Shown here piece by piece: positions 42,682-51,822 of a stretch of DNA of 64,000 nucleotides. Position 1 is the first letter of the stretch; each line of letters begins with the position of its first letter. Source of the stretch: Hafnia alvei (GTDB lineage Bacteria > Pseudomonadota > Gammaproteobacteria > Enterobacterales > Enterobacteriaceae); assembly GCF_964063325.1 (NCBI RefSeq), contig NZ_OZ061315.1, positions 1,302,001-1,366,000 of the forward strand. Direction: 5' to 3'. Made by a program: the position numbers and the translations under genes. The notes beneath the pieces were generated by a model, which was not told the origin of the DNA, made no database searches, and saw only the letters and a program-made list of their open reading frames with translations.

Positions 42682-43083
42682 ATGATAAAAAATGTCGAAA
42701 AGCTTTCAAAAAAACAAAGACCCGTCAATCTGGATCTGCAAACGATCCGATTTCCCGTCACTGCGATAGCCTCCATATTACACCGCGCTTCAGGTGTGAT
42801 TACCTTTGTATCACTCGGTATTCTGCTTTGGTTGCTGGGACTTTCTCTTTCTTCTCCAGAAGGGTTTGTTCAGGCCGCAGCGGTTATGGATAGCTTTATC
42901 GTTAAATTCATTGTGTGGGGCATCCTCACCGCATTGGCGTACCACATCTGTGGTGGTATTCGTCACATGTTGATGGATTTTGGCTACATCGAAGAGAGTT
43001 TCGCCGCAGGTAGTCGCACAGCTTATGTTTCTTTTGCGATCACCGTCGTACTTTCTATTTTAGCTGGAGTCCTCGTATGGTAA
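42682..43083 (+). CDS. sdhC: SdhC, succinate dehydrogenase cytochrome b556 subunit
   Basis: Membrane anchor of complex II with three helices; haem b ligand His88 (LAYHICGGIRH), equivalent to E. coli His84. Quinone-site segment HRASGV. 133 aa, with four extra residues near the N-terminus (MIKNVEKLSKKQRPVNLDL) compared with E. coli. The ATG chosen aligns; an upstream GTG in frame is not needed. Stop overlaps sdhD by seven bases. Confidence 0.96.
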   Translation: MIKNVEKLSKKQRPVNLDLQTIRFPVTAIASILHRASGVITFVSLGILLWLLGLSLSSPEGFVQAAAVMDSFIVKFIVWGILTALAYHICGGIRHMLMDFGYIEESFAAGSRTAYVSFAITVVLSILAGVLVW

Positions 43084-43439
43084 CCCCAAACTCAAAAACC
43101 AGTGCATCAGCCTTAGGCCGTAATGGGATACATGATTGGTTACTGCTGCGTGCGGCGGCCATCGTTATTACTTTATATGTCCTCTACATTCTCGGTTTTA
43201 TCTTCACCGCAGATTCTCTGACCTATGAAATCTGGCGCGGATTCTTCGCCTCTAACATCACTAAAGTCTTTACCGTGCTCACGTTGGTATCCATTTTGGC
43301 TCACGCCTGGATTGGTATGTGGCAAGTGTTAACGGATTACATTAAACCGCTGGCATTACGGCTGATTCTACAGCTCGTTATCGTTGTCGCGCTGGTGGTT
43401 TACTTGGTTTACGGAACATTAGTTGTGTGGGGTGCCTAA
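43077..43439 (+). CDS. sdhD: SdhD, succinate dehydrogenase membrane anchor
   Basis: Second membrane anchor of complex II; three helices, with the haem-ligand His in SILAHAWIGMWQVLTDY and the quinone-site Tyr in the same stretch. 120 aa (E. coli 115), the extra residues being in the N-terminal MVTPNSKTSASALG. Translationally coupled to sdhC by overlap. In E. coli this ribosome site is a RyhB target. Confidence 0.96.
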   Translation: MVTPNSKTSASALGRNGIHDWLLLRAAAIVITLYVLYILGFIFTADSLTYEIWRGFFASNITKVFTVLTLVSILAHAWIGMWQVLTDYIKPLALRLILQLVIVVALVVYLVYGTLVVWGA

Positions 43440-43440
43440 C

Positions 43441-45222
43441 ATGAGTCAGTCAGTTAGTGGTCTTGAAGTAAGAGAATTTGATGCTGTTGTTATCGGTGCG
43501 GGTGGCGCAGGTATGCGTGCCGCGCTGCAAATCTCCCAGATGGGACTGTCTTGCGCCCTGTTATCTAAAGTATTCCCAACGCGTTCACATACCGTATCCG
43601 CTCAGGGCGGTATTACGGTTGCACTGGGTAACACCCATGAAGATAACTGGGAATGGCATATGTATGACACGGTGAAAGGTTCCGACTATATCGGTGACCA
43701 AGACGCCATTGAATATATGTGTAAAACCGGCCCAGAGGCGATTCTAGAATTAGAACACATGGGACTGCCATTCTCGCGTTTAGACGATGGCAAAATTTAT
43801 CAGCGTCCGTTTGGTGGCCAGTCCAAAAACTTTGGCGGCGAGCAAGCGGCACGTACCGCAGCGGCGGCTGACCGTACCGGTCATGCGCTGTTGCATACGC
43901 TTTATCAGCAGAACCTGAAAAACCACACCACGATTTTCTCCGAGTGGTACGCGCTGGATCTGGTGAAAAACCAAGACGGTGCCGTGGTTGGAACAACGGC
44001 TATCTGTATCGAAACCGGTGAAGTGGTTTACTTCAAAGCGAAAGCCACCATTTTGGCGACCGGCGGTGCAGGACGTATTTACCAGTCAACGACTAACGCG
44101 CATATCAATACCGGCGACGGCGTGGGTATGGCGCTGCGTGCTGGGGTTCCGGTACAGGATATGGAGATGTGGCAGTTCCACCCAACCGGTATCGCCGGTG
44201 CGGGGGTTCTGGTTACCGAAGGTTGCCGTGGTGAAGGCGGTTATTTGCTGAATAAACACGGTGAGCGTTTCATGGAGCGTTATGCGCCAAACGCGAAAGA
44301 CCTTGCAGGCCGTGACGTGGTTGCACGCTCCATCATGATTGAAATTCGTGAAGGCCGTGGCTGTGATGGTCCTTGGGGGCCGCATGCCAAACTGAAACTG
44401 GATCATCTGGGCAAAGACGTGCTTGAAGCACGCCTGCCGGGGATCTTGGAACTGTCGCGTACCTTTGCGCACGTGGATCCGGTGAAAGAGCCGATTCCGG
44501 TTATCCCAACCTGCCACTATATGATGGGCGGGATCCCAACCAAAGTTACGGGCCAAGCGTTAACCGTGAATGAGAAGGGTGAAGACGTGGTGATCCCTGG
44601 GCTGTTCGCGGTTGGCGAAATTGCCTGCGTATCGGTTCATGGGGCTAACCGCCTAGGCGGTAACTCATTGCTTGACCTCGTGGTATTTGGCCGTTCTGCT
44701 GGCCTGCATTTGCAAGAGTGCCTGACCGAACAAGGTCCAAGCCGTGACGCTAGCGAATCTGATATTGAAGCGTCTTTGGATCGTATGAATCGTTGGAACA
44801 ACACCCGCAGCGGTGAAGATCCGGTTCAAATCCGTAAAGATCTCCAGTCTTGCATGCAGCATAACTTCTCGGTATTCCGCGAAGGTGATGCGATGGCGAA
44901 AGGCTTGGAAGAACTGAAAGTGATCCGTGAGCGTCTGAAAAGCGCACGTCTGGACGATACTTCTAGCGATTTCAACACCCAACGCGTTGAGTGCTTGGAA
45001 TTGGATAACCTGATGGAAACTGCTTTTGCGACCGCAGTTTCAGCGAACTTCCGTACCGAAAGCCGTGGCGCACATAGCCGCTTCGACTTCCCAGATCGTG
45101 ATGACGCTAACTGGCTGTGCCATAGCCTGTATCTGCCGCAAACCGAGAGCATGACACGCCGCAGCGTGAACATGGAACCTAAGCTACGTCCGGCGTTCCC
45201 GCCGAAGATCCGTACTTATTGA
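43441..45222 (+). CDS. sdhA: SdhA, succinate dehydrogenase flavoprotein
   Basis: Catalytic subunit oxidising succinate to fumarate. FAD is attached covalently to a His in SHTVSAQGGI (His50, E. coli His45). Rossmann motif VIGAGGAGMRAA, active-site segments MWQFHPTG, RDVVARSI and HGANRLGGNSLLDL. 593 aa (E. coli 588). Start MSQSVSGLEVREFD gives a slightly longer N-terminus. One base behind the sdhD stop. Confidence 0.97.
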   Translation: MSQSVSGLEVREFDAVVIGAGGAGMRAALQISQMGLSCALLSKVFPTRSHTVSAQGGITVALGNTHEDNWEWHMYDTVKGSDYIGDQDAIEYMCKTGPEAILELEHMGLPFSRLDDGKIYQRPFGGQSKNFGGEQAARTAAAADRTGHALLHTLYQQNLKNHTTIFSEWYALDLVKNQDGAVVGTTAICIETGEVVYFKAKATILATGGAGRIYQSTTNAHINTGDGVGMALRAGVPVQDMEMWQFHPTGIAGAGVLVTEGCRGEGGYLLNKHGERFMERYAPNAKDLAGRDVVARSIMIEIREGRGCDGPWGPHAKLKLDHLGKDVLEARLPGILELSRTFAHVDPVKEPIPVIPTCHYMMGGIPTKVTGQALTVNEKGEDVVIPGLFAVGEIACVSVHGANRLGGNSLLDLVVFGRSAGLHLQECLTEQGPSRDASESDIEASLDRMNRWNNTRSGEDPVQIRKDLQSCMQHNFSVFREGDAMAKGLEELKVIRERLKSARLDDTSSDFNTQRVECLELDNLMETAFATAVSANFRTESRGAHSRFDFPDRDDANWLCHSLYLPQTESMTRRSVNMEPKLRPAFPPKIRTY

Positions 45223-45273
45223 TTGTTCCATCAATCACTCGGTTAGTTACCCATTTTTTGCGGAGAAACGGTC

Positions 45274-45990
45274 ATGAAAGTAGAGTTTTCTGTATATCGC
45301 TATAACCCGGACGTCGATAACGCGCCACGGATGCAAGATTACACCCTAGAGGCCGAAGAAGGCCGCGACATGATGCTGCTCGATGCGCTGATTTTGCTTA
45401 AAGAGCAAGATCCAACGCTGGCTTTCCGCCGCTCTTGCCGTGAAGGGGTTTGCGGTTCTGACGGTGTGAACATGAACGGTAAGAACGGACTGGCCTGTAT
45501 CACGCCGGTTTCAACCCTACAGCGTTCAGGCAAAAAAATTGTTATCCGTCCGCTGCCAGGCTTGCCTGTCGTGCGCGACTTGGTCGTCGACATGGGCCAG
45601 TTTTACACCCAATACGAAAAAATTAAGCCTTATCTGCTTAACGACGGTAAAAATCCTCCGGCACGCGAGCATTTGCAGATGCCGGAACAGCGTGAGAAGT
45701 TAGATGGTTTGTACGAATGTATTCTTTGTGCATGCTGTTCAACCTCATGCCCATCGTTCTGGTGGAACCCGGATAAGTTTATCGGCCCAGCGGGTCTGCT
45801 GGCATCGTATCGTTTCTTAATTGATAGCCGTGACACCGAAACGGATAGCCGTTTAGACGATTTAGACGACGCTTTCAGCGTATTCCGCTGCCATAGCATT
45901 ATGAACTGCGTCAATGTGTGTCCAAAAGGCTTGAACCCGACCCGTGCAATTGGTCATATTAAGTCTATGTTGCTTCACCGCAGTGCTTAA
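45274..45990 (+). CDS. sdhB: SdhB, succinate dehydrogenase iron-sulfur subunit
   Basis: Electron wire of complex II. [2Fe-2S] cysteines in SCREGVCGSDG...LAC, [4Fe-4S] in CILCACCSTSCP and [3Fe-4S] in CHSIMNCVNVCPKG. 238 aa, exactly as E. coli. ATG behind GCGGAGAAACGGTC. After it an ERIC repeat and about 320 bp precede sucA, much more than a simple operon junction. Confidence 0.97.
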   Translation: MKVEFSVYRYNPDVDNAPRMQDYTLEAEEGRDMMLLDALILLKEQDPTLAFRRSCREGVCGSDGVNMNGKNGLACITPVSTLQRSGKKIVIRPLPGLPVVRDLVVDMGQFYTQYEKIKPYLLNDGKNPPAREHLQMPEQREKLDGLYECILCACCSTSCPSFWWNPDKFIGPAGLLASYRFLIDSRDTETDSRLDDLDDAFSVFRCHSIMNCVNVCPKGLNPTRAIGHIKSMLLHRSA

Positions 45991-45995
45991 GGCTT

Positions 45996-46118
45996 ACCCC
46001 GTCATACTTCAAGCTGCATCGGTGTTGGCTACGTTTGCTCACCCTAGTCACATAGTTATCTATGTTCCTAGGGCTTCACAAACTTGCCGCCTACATGCAA
46101 CTCGAATTATTTAGGGGA
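45996..46118. repeat. ERIC repeat between sdhB and sucA
   Basis: 123-bp palindromic unit bounded by CCCC/GGGG: CATACTTCAAGCTGCAT, GTTGGCTACGTTTGCTCACC, AGTCACATAGTTATCTATG, CTTGCCGCCTACATGCAACT, CGAATTATTTAGGGG. It shares core and ends with the copy in kdp (about 23.6 kb). It begins five bases after the sdhB stop, so it lies in the 3' end of that cistron's mRNA. Confidence 0.9.
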
Positions 46119-46441
46119 TATTTATTTGAAATTCCAGCGCTTAGCGTTGGATTTATGCGAACCTCTCCCACCTCGAAAGAGGATGGCGAGAGGGGTTGCA
46201 ATAGGTAGTACTAAGACGTAAGACACATTTTTGCAACAGGTGATGTATCTTCGTCACAAAAAGCACATAGAGTCATCTGACGATAGGTGCAATTACTATA
46301 AGATAGTTACGGTAAAGTAATTGCGATGTATGTAATTACGATAAATGTTTTTAATAACACTCGGTTGGATGCGAGCATTTGTTAAAAGCATGATGTTTAT
46401 CACGGCGAAAACTAAAGCTGAAAACAGCTTAAGGGATCATG
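46119..46441 (+). promoter_or_regulatory. Spacer upstream of sucA
   Basis: 323 bp without a gene. It contains small hairpins CCAGCGC-TTA-GCGTTGG (about 46135) and CCTCTC...CTC-GAAA-GAG...GAGAGG (about 46162-46193), and an inverted repeat GCAATTAC (46289-46296) / GTAATTGC (46317-46324) around a TATAAG. A secondary suc promoter here is plausible. AAGGG precedes the sucA ATG. Confidence 0.45.
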
Positions 46442-49249
46442 ATGCAGAACGGCGCAATGAAGGCCTGGCTGGATTCCTCCTATCTGGCGGGCGCAAACCA
46501 GTCCTACATAGAGCAGCTCTATGAAGACTATCTCACCGATCCTGACTCGGTGGATCTGAGCTGGAAGGAAATTTTCCAACAGTTGCCGACGATCGGCCTG
46601 AAATCGGAACAATTCCACTCTCAAACACGAGACTACTTCCGCCGTCTGGCGAAAGACCCGTCCCGGTTTAATCTCTCTCTAAACGACCCTGATACGGATG
46701 CTAAGCAGGTCAAGGTGTTGCAGATGATCAACGCCTTCCGTTTCCGTGGTCATCAGCAAGCCAATCTGGATCCATTAGGTTTGTGGAAGCAGGATGCGGT
46801 GCCCGATCTGGAACCGTCCTACCACAACCTGACCGAAGAAGATTTTGATCAGACGTTCAACGTCGGTTCTTTTGCCATCGGCAAAGAGACGATGAAGCTG
46901 TCCGATCTGTATCAGGCGCTTAAGCAGACTTATTGTGGCTCCATCGGTGCAGAATATATGCACATCACCAACACGGAAGAAAAACGTTGGATTCAGCAAC
47001 GTTTGGAATCTGTTGTCGGTCAGCCTTCCTTTACTCAAGAAGAAAAACAGCGTTTCCTGCGTGAGTTAACCGCAGCGGAAGGTCTGGAGCGTTATCTGGG
47101 CGCAAAATTCCCCGGCGCGAAACGCTTCTCACTGGAAGGCGGCGACGCGTTGGTGCCTATGCTCAAAGAGCTGATCCGTCATGCCGGTAAGAACGGCACG
47201 CGTGAAGCCGTTCTCGGGATGGCGCACCGTGGCCGCCTGAACGTGCTGATTAACGTGCTGGGTAAAAAACCGCAGGATCTGTTCGACGAATTTGCCGGTA
47301 AACATAAAGAACACCTCGGTGCCGGTGACGTTAAGTACCATATGGGCTTCTCGTCTGACGTTGAAACCGAAGGCGGTCTGGTGCATCTTGCGTTGGCGTT
47401 TAACCCATCGCATCTGGAAATTGTGAGCCCGGTGGTAATGGGGTCGGTGCGTGCTCGTCGCGATCGTCTGGATGAAGCGCGTAGCAATATGGTTCTGCCA
47501 ATCACCATTCACGGTGATGCGGCAATCGCAGGCCAAGGCATTGTGCAGGAGACGCTGAACATGTCTCAGGCGCGTGGTTACGAAGTGGGCGGTACCGTTC
47601 GCATCGTTATCAACAACCAAATCGGGTTTACCACCTCTAATCCGAAAGATGCGCGTTCAACTCAGTACTGTACTGACATCGCAAAAATGGTTCAGGCACC
47701 CATCTTCCACGTGAACGCGGATGATCCTGAAGCCGTTGCTTTTGTAACGCGTTTGGCCCTCGATTTCCGTAACACCTTTAAACGTGATGTGATGATCGAT
47801 CTGGTGTGCTACCGCCGCCATGGTCATAACGAAGCTGATGAGCCAAGTGCAACCCAGCCGGTTATGTATCAGAAAATCAAAAAACATCCGACCCCGCGTA
47901 AAATTTACGCTGATAAGCTGACCGAGCAGAGCGTTGCCTCTCTCGAAGATGCCACGGAAATGGTTAACCTGTATCGTGACGCGTTGGATCGCGGCGAATG
48001 CGTGGTGGACGAATGGCGTCCAATGAACATGCATACCTTCACATGGTCTCCATACCTGAACCATGAGTGGGATGAAGTTTATCCAAGTACCGTTGAGCTA
48101 AAACGCCTCCAGGATTTGGCTCGCCGTATCAGCCGTGCACCAGAATCGGTTGAAATGCAGTCGCGTGTGGCCAAAATTTATGGCGACCGTGCCGAGATGG
48201 CTGAAGGCAACAAACTGTTCGATTGGGGCGCGGCTGAAAACTTGGCCTACGCCACCTTAGTGGATGAAGGTGTTCCAGTGCGTATTTCTGGTGAAGACTG
48301 TGGGCGTGGTACGTTCTTCCACCGCCATTCAGTGATTCATAACCAGAAAGATGGCTCCGTTTATATTCCGCTAGAAAACGTACATAACGGCCAAGGCGAT
48401 TTCAAAGTTTGGGACTCGGTGCTGTCTGAGGCCGCTGTTTTAGCCTTCGAATATGGTTATGCCACCGCAGAGCCTCGCACGCTGACCATCTGGGAAGCGC
48501 AGTTTGGTGACTTCGCCAACGGTGCACAGGTGGTTATTGACCAGTTCATCAGTTCCGGCGAGCAAAAATGGGGTCGTCTGTGTGGTTTAGTGATGCTGTT
48601 GCCGCATGGCTATGAAGGCCAAGGCCCTGAGCACTCTTCTGCACGTTTAGAACGTTATCTGCAACTGTGCGCTGACCAGAATATGCAGGTTTGTATTCCG
48701 TCTACGCCGGCTCAGGTTTATCACATGCTACGTCGTCAGGCGCTGCGTGGAATGCGTCGCCCTCTGATTGTTATGTCGCCTAAGTCCTTGCTGCGCCATC
48801 CGTTAGCGGTATCTTCTTTGGAAGAGCTGGCAAACGGCAGCTTCCAGCCGGTGATTGGCGAGATTGATGACATCGATCCAAAAGACGTTAAGCGTGTGGT
48901 GATGTGTTCCGGTAAGGTTTACTACGACCTGTTGGAACAACGTCGCAAAAACGAACAGAAAGACGTGGCGATTGTGCGTATCGAACAGCTGTATCCATTC
49001 CCTCACCAGGCGATTCAGGATGCATTTGCCCCTTATGCCCACGTACACGATTTTGTCTGGTGTCAGGAAGAACCACTGAACCAAGGTGCTTGGTACTGTA
49101 GCCAGCATAACTTCCGTGAAGTGATTCCTTTTGGAGCATCGTTGCGTTATGCGGGGCGTGCGGCATCGGCTTCGCCGGCTGTGGGTTATATGTCGGTTCA
49201 CCAGAAACAGCAGCAAGATCTGGTTAACGACGCGCTGAACGTGGAATAA
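46442..49249 (+). CDS. sucA: 2-oxoglutarate dehydrogenase E1 component
   Basis: Thiamine-diphosphate decarboxylase of the 2-oxoglutarate dehydrogenase complex. N-terminal segment MQNGAMKAWLDSSYLAG (E2-binding region), ThDP and active-site segments MAHRGRLNVLINVLGK, NPSHLEIVSPVVMGS, HGDAAIAGQG, NNQIGFTTSNP and HNGQGDFKVWDS, and a C-terminal YEGQGPEHSSARLERYL. 935 aa (E. coli 933). Two ATG in tandem; the second matches the family and has better ribosome-site spacing. First gene of sucABCD. Confidence 0.97.
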   Translation: MQNGAMKAWLDSSYLAGANQSYIEQLYEDYLTDPDSVDLSWKEIFQQLPTIGLKSEQFHSQTRDYFRRLAKDPSRFNLSLNDPDTDAKQVKVLQMINAFRFRGHQQANLDPLGLWKQDAVPDLEPSYHNLTEEDFDQTFNVGSFAIGKETMKLSDLYQALKQTYCGSIGAEYMHITNTEEKRWIQQRLESVVGQPSFTQEEKQRFLRELTAAEGLERYLGAKFPGAKRFSLEGGDALVPMLKELIRHAGKNGTREAVLGMAHRGRLNVLINVLGKKPQDLFDEFAGKHKEHLGAGDVKYHMGFSSDVETEGGLVHLALAFNPSHLEIVSPVVMGSVRARRDRLDEARSNMVLPITIHGDAAIAGQGIVQETLNMSQARGYEVGGTVRIVINNQIGFTTSNPKDARSTQYCTDIAKMVQAPIFHVNADDPEAVAFVTRLALDFRNTFKRDVMIDLVCYRRHGHNEADEPSATQPVMYQKIKKHPTPRKIYADKLTEQSVASLEDATEMVNLYRDALDRGECVVDEWRPMNMHTFTWSPYLNHEWDEVYPSTVELKRLQDLARRISRAPESVEMQSRVAKIYGDRAEMAEGNKLFDWGAAENLAYATLVDEGVPVRISGEDCGRGTFFHRHSVIHNQKDGSVYIPLENVHNGQGDFKVWDSVLSEAAVLAFEYGYATAEPRTLTIWEAQFGDFANGAQVVIDQFISSGEQKWGRLCGLVMLLPHGYEGQGPEHSSARLERYLQLCADQNMQVCIPSTPAQVYHMLRRQALRGMRRPLIVMSPKSLLRHPLAVSSLEELANGSFQPVIGEIDDIDPKDVKRVVMCSGKVYYDLLEQRRKNEQKDVAIVRIEQLYPFPHQAIQDAFAPYAHVHDFVWCQEEPLNQGAWYCSQHNFREVIPFGASLRYAGRAASASPAVGYMSVHQKQQQDLVNDALNVE

Positions 49250-49253
49250 GAGT

Positions 49254-49273
49254 CTGGGCGCATAAGCGCCCAG
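49254..49273 (+). other. Intercistronic hairpin sucA-sucB
   Basis: CTGGGCGC-ATAA-GCGCCCAG, perfect 8-bp stem with a 4-nt loop right behind the sucA stop and no T-run. Likely an mRNA-stabilising or processing structure. Confidence 0.65.
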
Positions 49274-49309
49274 TTCTGCAAAAAAATTGGTTATAAAAAA
49301 GGATATAGC

Positions 49310-50524
49310 ATGAGTAGCGTAGAAATTCTGGTCCCTGACCTACCTGAATCCGTTGCCGACGCTACGGTTGCAACGTGGCACAAAAAACCGGGCGATACCG
49401 TTGCCCGCGATGAAGTGATCGTTGAAATCGAAACCGACAAAGTTGTTCTGGAAGTGCCAGCGCCGGAAGCCGGCATTATGGATGCCATTTTGGAAGAAGA
49501 GGGTGCAACCGTACTTTCTCGCCAGCTGTTGGGTCGTTTGCGTCCGGCTGATGTATCCGGCAAACCAACCACTGACAAAGCGCAATCGTCTGCATCAACA
49601 CCGGCCTCACGTCATACGGCGGATCTGGAAGAGGGTAGCAGCGATGCACAAGGCCCAGCCATTCGTCGCCTGTTAGCCGAGCATTCTTTGAATGCCGCTG
49701 ACATCAAAGGCACCGGCGTGGGTGGCCGTTTGACCCGTGAAGACGTTGATAAACATTTAGCTTCAGCACCAAAAGCAGCCAAAGCGGCTGAGCCAGAAGC
49801 ACCGGCCGCAGCTCCGTTAGGCGCTCGTACTGAAAAACGTGTTCCGATGACTCGCCTGCGTAAGCGTGTGGCTGAGCGTTTGCTGGAAGCAAAAAACAGC
49901 ACCGCGATGTTGACGACCTTTAACGAAGTCAACATGAAGCCAATCATGGACATGCGTAAGCAGTACGGCGAAGCGTTTGAGAAACGCCACGGTGTGCGTC
50001 TGGGCTTTATGTCTTTCTATATCAAAGCGGTGCTGGAAGCGCTGAAGCGCTACCCAGAAGTAAACGCCTCTATTGATGGCGAAGATGTGGTGTATCACAA
50101 CTATTTCGACGTCAGCATTGCTGTATCCACGCCGCGCGGCTTGGTAACGCCAGTGTTGCGCAACGTTGATACGTTGGGTATGGCTGACATTGAGAAAAAT
50201 ATTAAAGAACTCGCGGTGAAAGGTCGTGATGGCAAACTGAAAGTTGAAGAACTGACCGGCGGTAACTTCACCATTACCAACGGCGGCGTATTCGGTTCAT
50301 TGATGTCTACCCCGATCATCAACCCACCGCAGAGCGCGATTCTGGGCATGCACGCTATCAAAGATCGTCCGATGGCGGTGAATGGTCAGGTTGTGATCCT
50401 GCCAATGATGTATCTGGCTCTGTCTTACGATCATCGCCTGATCGATGGACGCGAATCCGTAGGCTTCTTGGTTACGGTGAAAGAGATGCTGGAAGATCCG
50501 GCTCGTCTGCTGCTGGACGTATAA
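49310..50524 (+). CDS. sucB: 2-oxoglutarate dehydrogenase E2, dihydrolipoyl succinyltransferase
   Basis: Core of the complex, transferring the succinyl group to CoA. Lipoyl domain (about 1-80) with lipoylated Lys44 in EIETDKVVLEV, an E1/E3-binding domain (about 110-150, AIRRLLAEHSLNAADIKGTG), an Ala/Pro linker, and the catalytic domain with His in SYDHRLIDGRESV near the end. 404 aa (E. coli 405). 60 bp behind sucA with AAAAAGG. Confidence 0.97.
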   Translation: MSSVEILVPDLPESVADATVATWHKKPGDTVARDEVIVEIETDKVVLEVPAPEAGIMDAILEEEGATVLSRQLLGRLRPADVSGKPTTDKAQSSASTPASRHTADLEEGSSDAQGPAIRRLLAEHSLNAADIKGTGVGGRLTREDVDKHLASAPKAAKAAEPEAPAAAPLGARTEKRVPMTRLRKRVAERLLEAKNSTAMLTTFNEVNMKPIMDMRKQYGEAFEKRHGVRLGFMSFYIKAVLEALKRYPEVNASIDGEDVVYHNYFDVSIAVSTPRGLVTPVLRNVDTLGMADIEKNIKELAVKGRDGKLKVEELTGGNFTITNGGVFGSLMSTPIINPPQSAILGMHAIKDRPMAVNGQVVILPMMYLALSYDHRLIDGRESVGFLVTVKEMLEDPARLLLDV

Positions 50525-50551
50525 GCGATAAAATATTCTGCGTTGCTATGC

Positions 50552-50632
50552 AATGGCCTGCTTAGGTAGGCCACTTACCTAAAATAAGAGCCAGTCTGAT
50601 AGGCGTGATGAGCGCAATAGCCTAGCAGACTC
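50552..50632 (+). other. Two hairpins in the sucB-sucC spacer
   Basis: TGGCCT-N8-AGGCCA (50552-50571) and AGTCTGATAGGC ... GCCTAGCAGACT (about 50594-50632). Neither has a T-tract. They occupy a 131-bp gap between sucAB and sucCD and may uncouple stability or stoichiometry of the two enzyme complexes. Confidence 0.6.
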
Positions 50633-50655
50633 GGCGACAAAATGGATAGAACATC

Positions 50656-51822
50656 ATGAACTTACACGAATATCAGGCCAAACAACTGTTTGCTCGGTAT
50701 GGTCTACCGGCACCGGTCGGTTATGCCTGCACCACACCTCGCGAAGCAGAAGAAGCAGCATCCAAAATCGGTTCCGGCCCGTGGGTGGTGAAATGTCAGG
50801 TTCACGCTGGTGGTCGCGGTAAAGCGGGCGGCGTTAAGCTGGTTAAATCTAAAGAAGAGATCCGTGCTTTTGCTGAGAACTGGTTAGGTAAGCGTTTAGT
50901 GACTTACCAAACAGATGCGCTGGGTCAGCCGGTTCACCAGATTTTGGTGGAAGGGGCAACGGACATTGATAAAGAGCTGTATCTGGGCGCAGTTGTCGAT
51001 CGTGGCACACGTCGCGTGGTGTTCATGGCATCCACCGAAGGTGGCGTGGAAATTGAGAAAGTGGCTGATGAAACGCCACACTTGATCCATAAAACCGCAC
51101 TGGACCCACTGACTGGCCCACAGCCTTATCAAGGCCGCGAGCTGGCATTTAAACTGGGTTTGACGGGCAAACAAGTCGGTCAATTCACCAAAATCTTTAT
51201 GGGCTTGGCGACGCTGTTCCTTGAGCGCGATCTGGCTTTGGTTGAGATTAACCCGCTGGTTATCACCAAGCAGGGCGATCTGATCTGTTTAGACGGCAAA
51301 CTGAGCGCAGACGGCAACGCGCTGTTCCGCCAGGCTGAACTGCGTGAAATGCGCGATCCTTCTCAGGAAGATGCGCGTGAATCTCAGGCTGCCCAGTGGG
51401 AACTGAACTACGTTGCATTAGACGGCAACATCGGTTGCATGGTGAACGGTGCAGGTTTGGCGATGGGCACCATGGACATCGTTAAATTGCACGGCGGCGA
51501 ACCTGCTAACTTCTTAGACGTTGGCGGCGGTGCTACTAAAGAGCGCGTGACTGAAGCGTTCAAAATTATTCTCTCCGACGAGAAAGTGAAAGCGGTGCTG
51601 GTCAATATCTTCGGCGGCATTGTGCGCTGTGACCTGATCGCCGATGGGATTATCGGTGCTGTGGCTGAAGTTGGCGTTAACGTACCGGTTGTGGTGCGTT
51701 TAGAAGGTAACAACGCTGAGCTGGGTGCGAAAAAACTGGCTGACAGTGGTCTGAATATTATTGCAGCGAAAAGCTTAACGGATGCTGCGCAGCAGGTTGT
51801 TGCTGCCGTGGAGGGGAAATAA
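50656..51822 (+). CDS. sucC: Succinyl-CoA synthetase beta subunit
   Basis: ATP-grasp subunit of succinyl-CoA synthetase, making ATP (or GTP) from succinyl-CoA. N-terminal MNLHEYQAKQLFARYGLP, ATP-grasp segment HAGGRGKAGGVKL, LVEINPLV, and CoA-ligase domain DVGGGATKERVTEAFK with IFGGIVRCDLIA. 388 aa as in E. coli. Its last base is shared with the sucD ATG (TAATG). Confidence 0.98.
   Translation: MNLHEYQAKQLFARYGLPAPVGYACTTPREAEEAASKIGSGPWVVKCQVHAGGRGKAGGVKLVKSKEEIRAFAENWLGKRLVTYQTDALGQPVHQILVEGATDIDKELYLGAVVDRGTRRVVFMASTEGGVEIEKVADETPHLIHKTALDPLTGPQPYQGRELAFKLGLTGKQVGQFTKIFMGLATLFLERDLALVEINPLVITKQGDLICLDGKLSADGNALFRQAELREMRDPSQEDARESQAAQWELNYVALDGNIGCMVNGAGLAMGTMDIVKLHGGEPANFLDVGGGATKERVTEAFKIILSDEKVKAVLVNIFGGIVRCDLIADGIIGAVAEVGVNVPVVVRLEGNNAELGAKKLADSGLNIIAAKSLTDAAQQVVAAVEGK

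Noticed and set aside
47129..47620. 163-codon frame opposite sucA
   Set aside because: Antisense shadow of highly conserved sucA codons; no start site or family resemblance.
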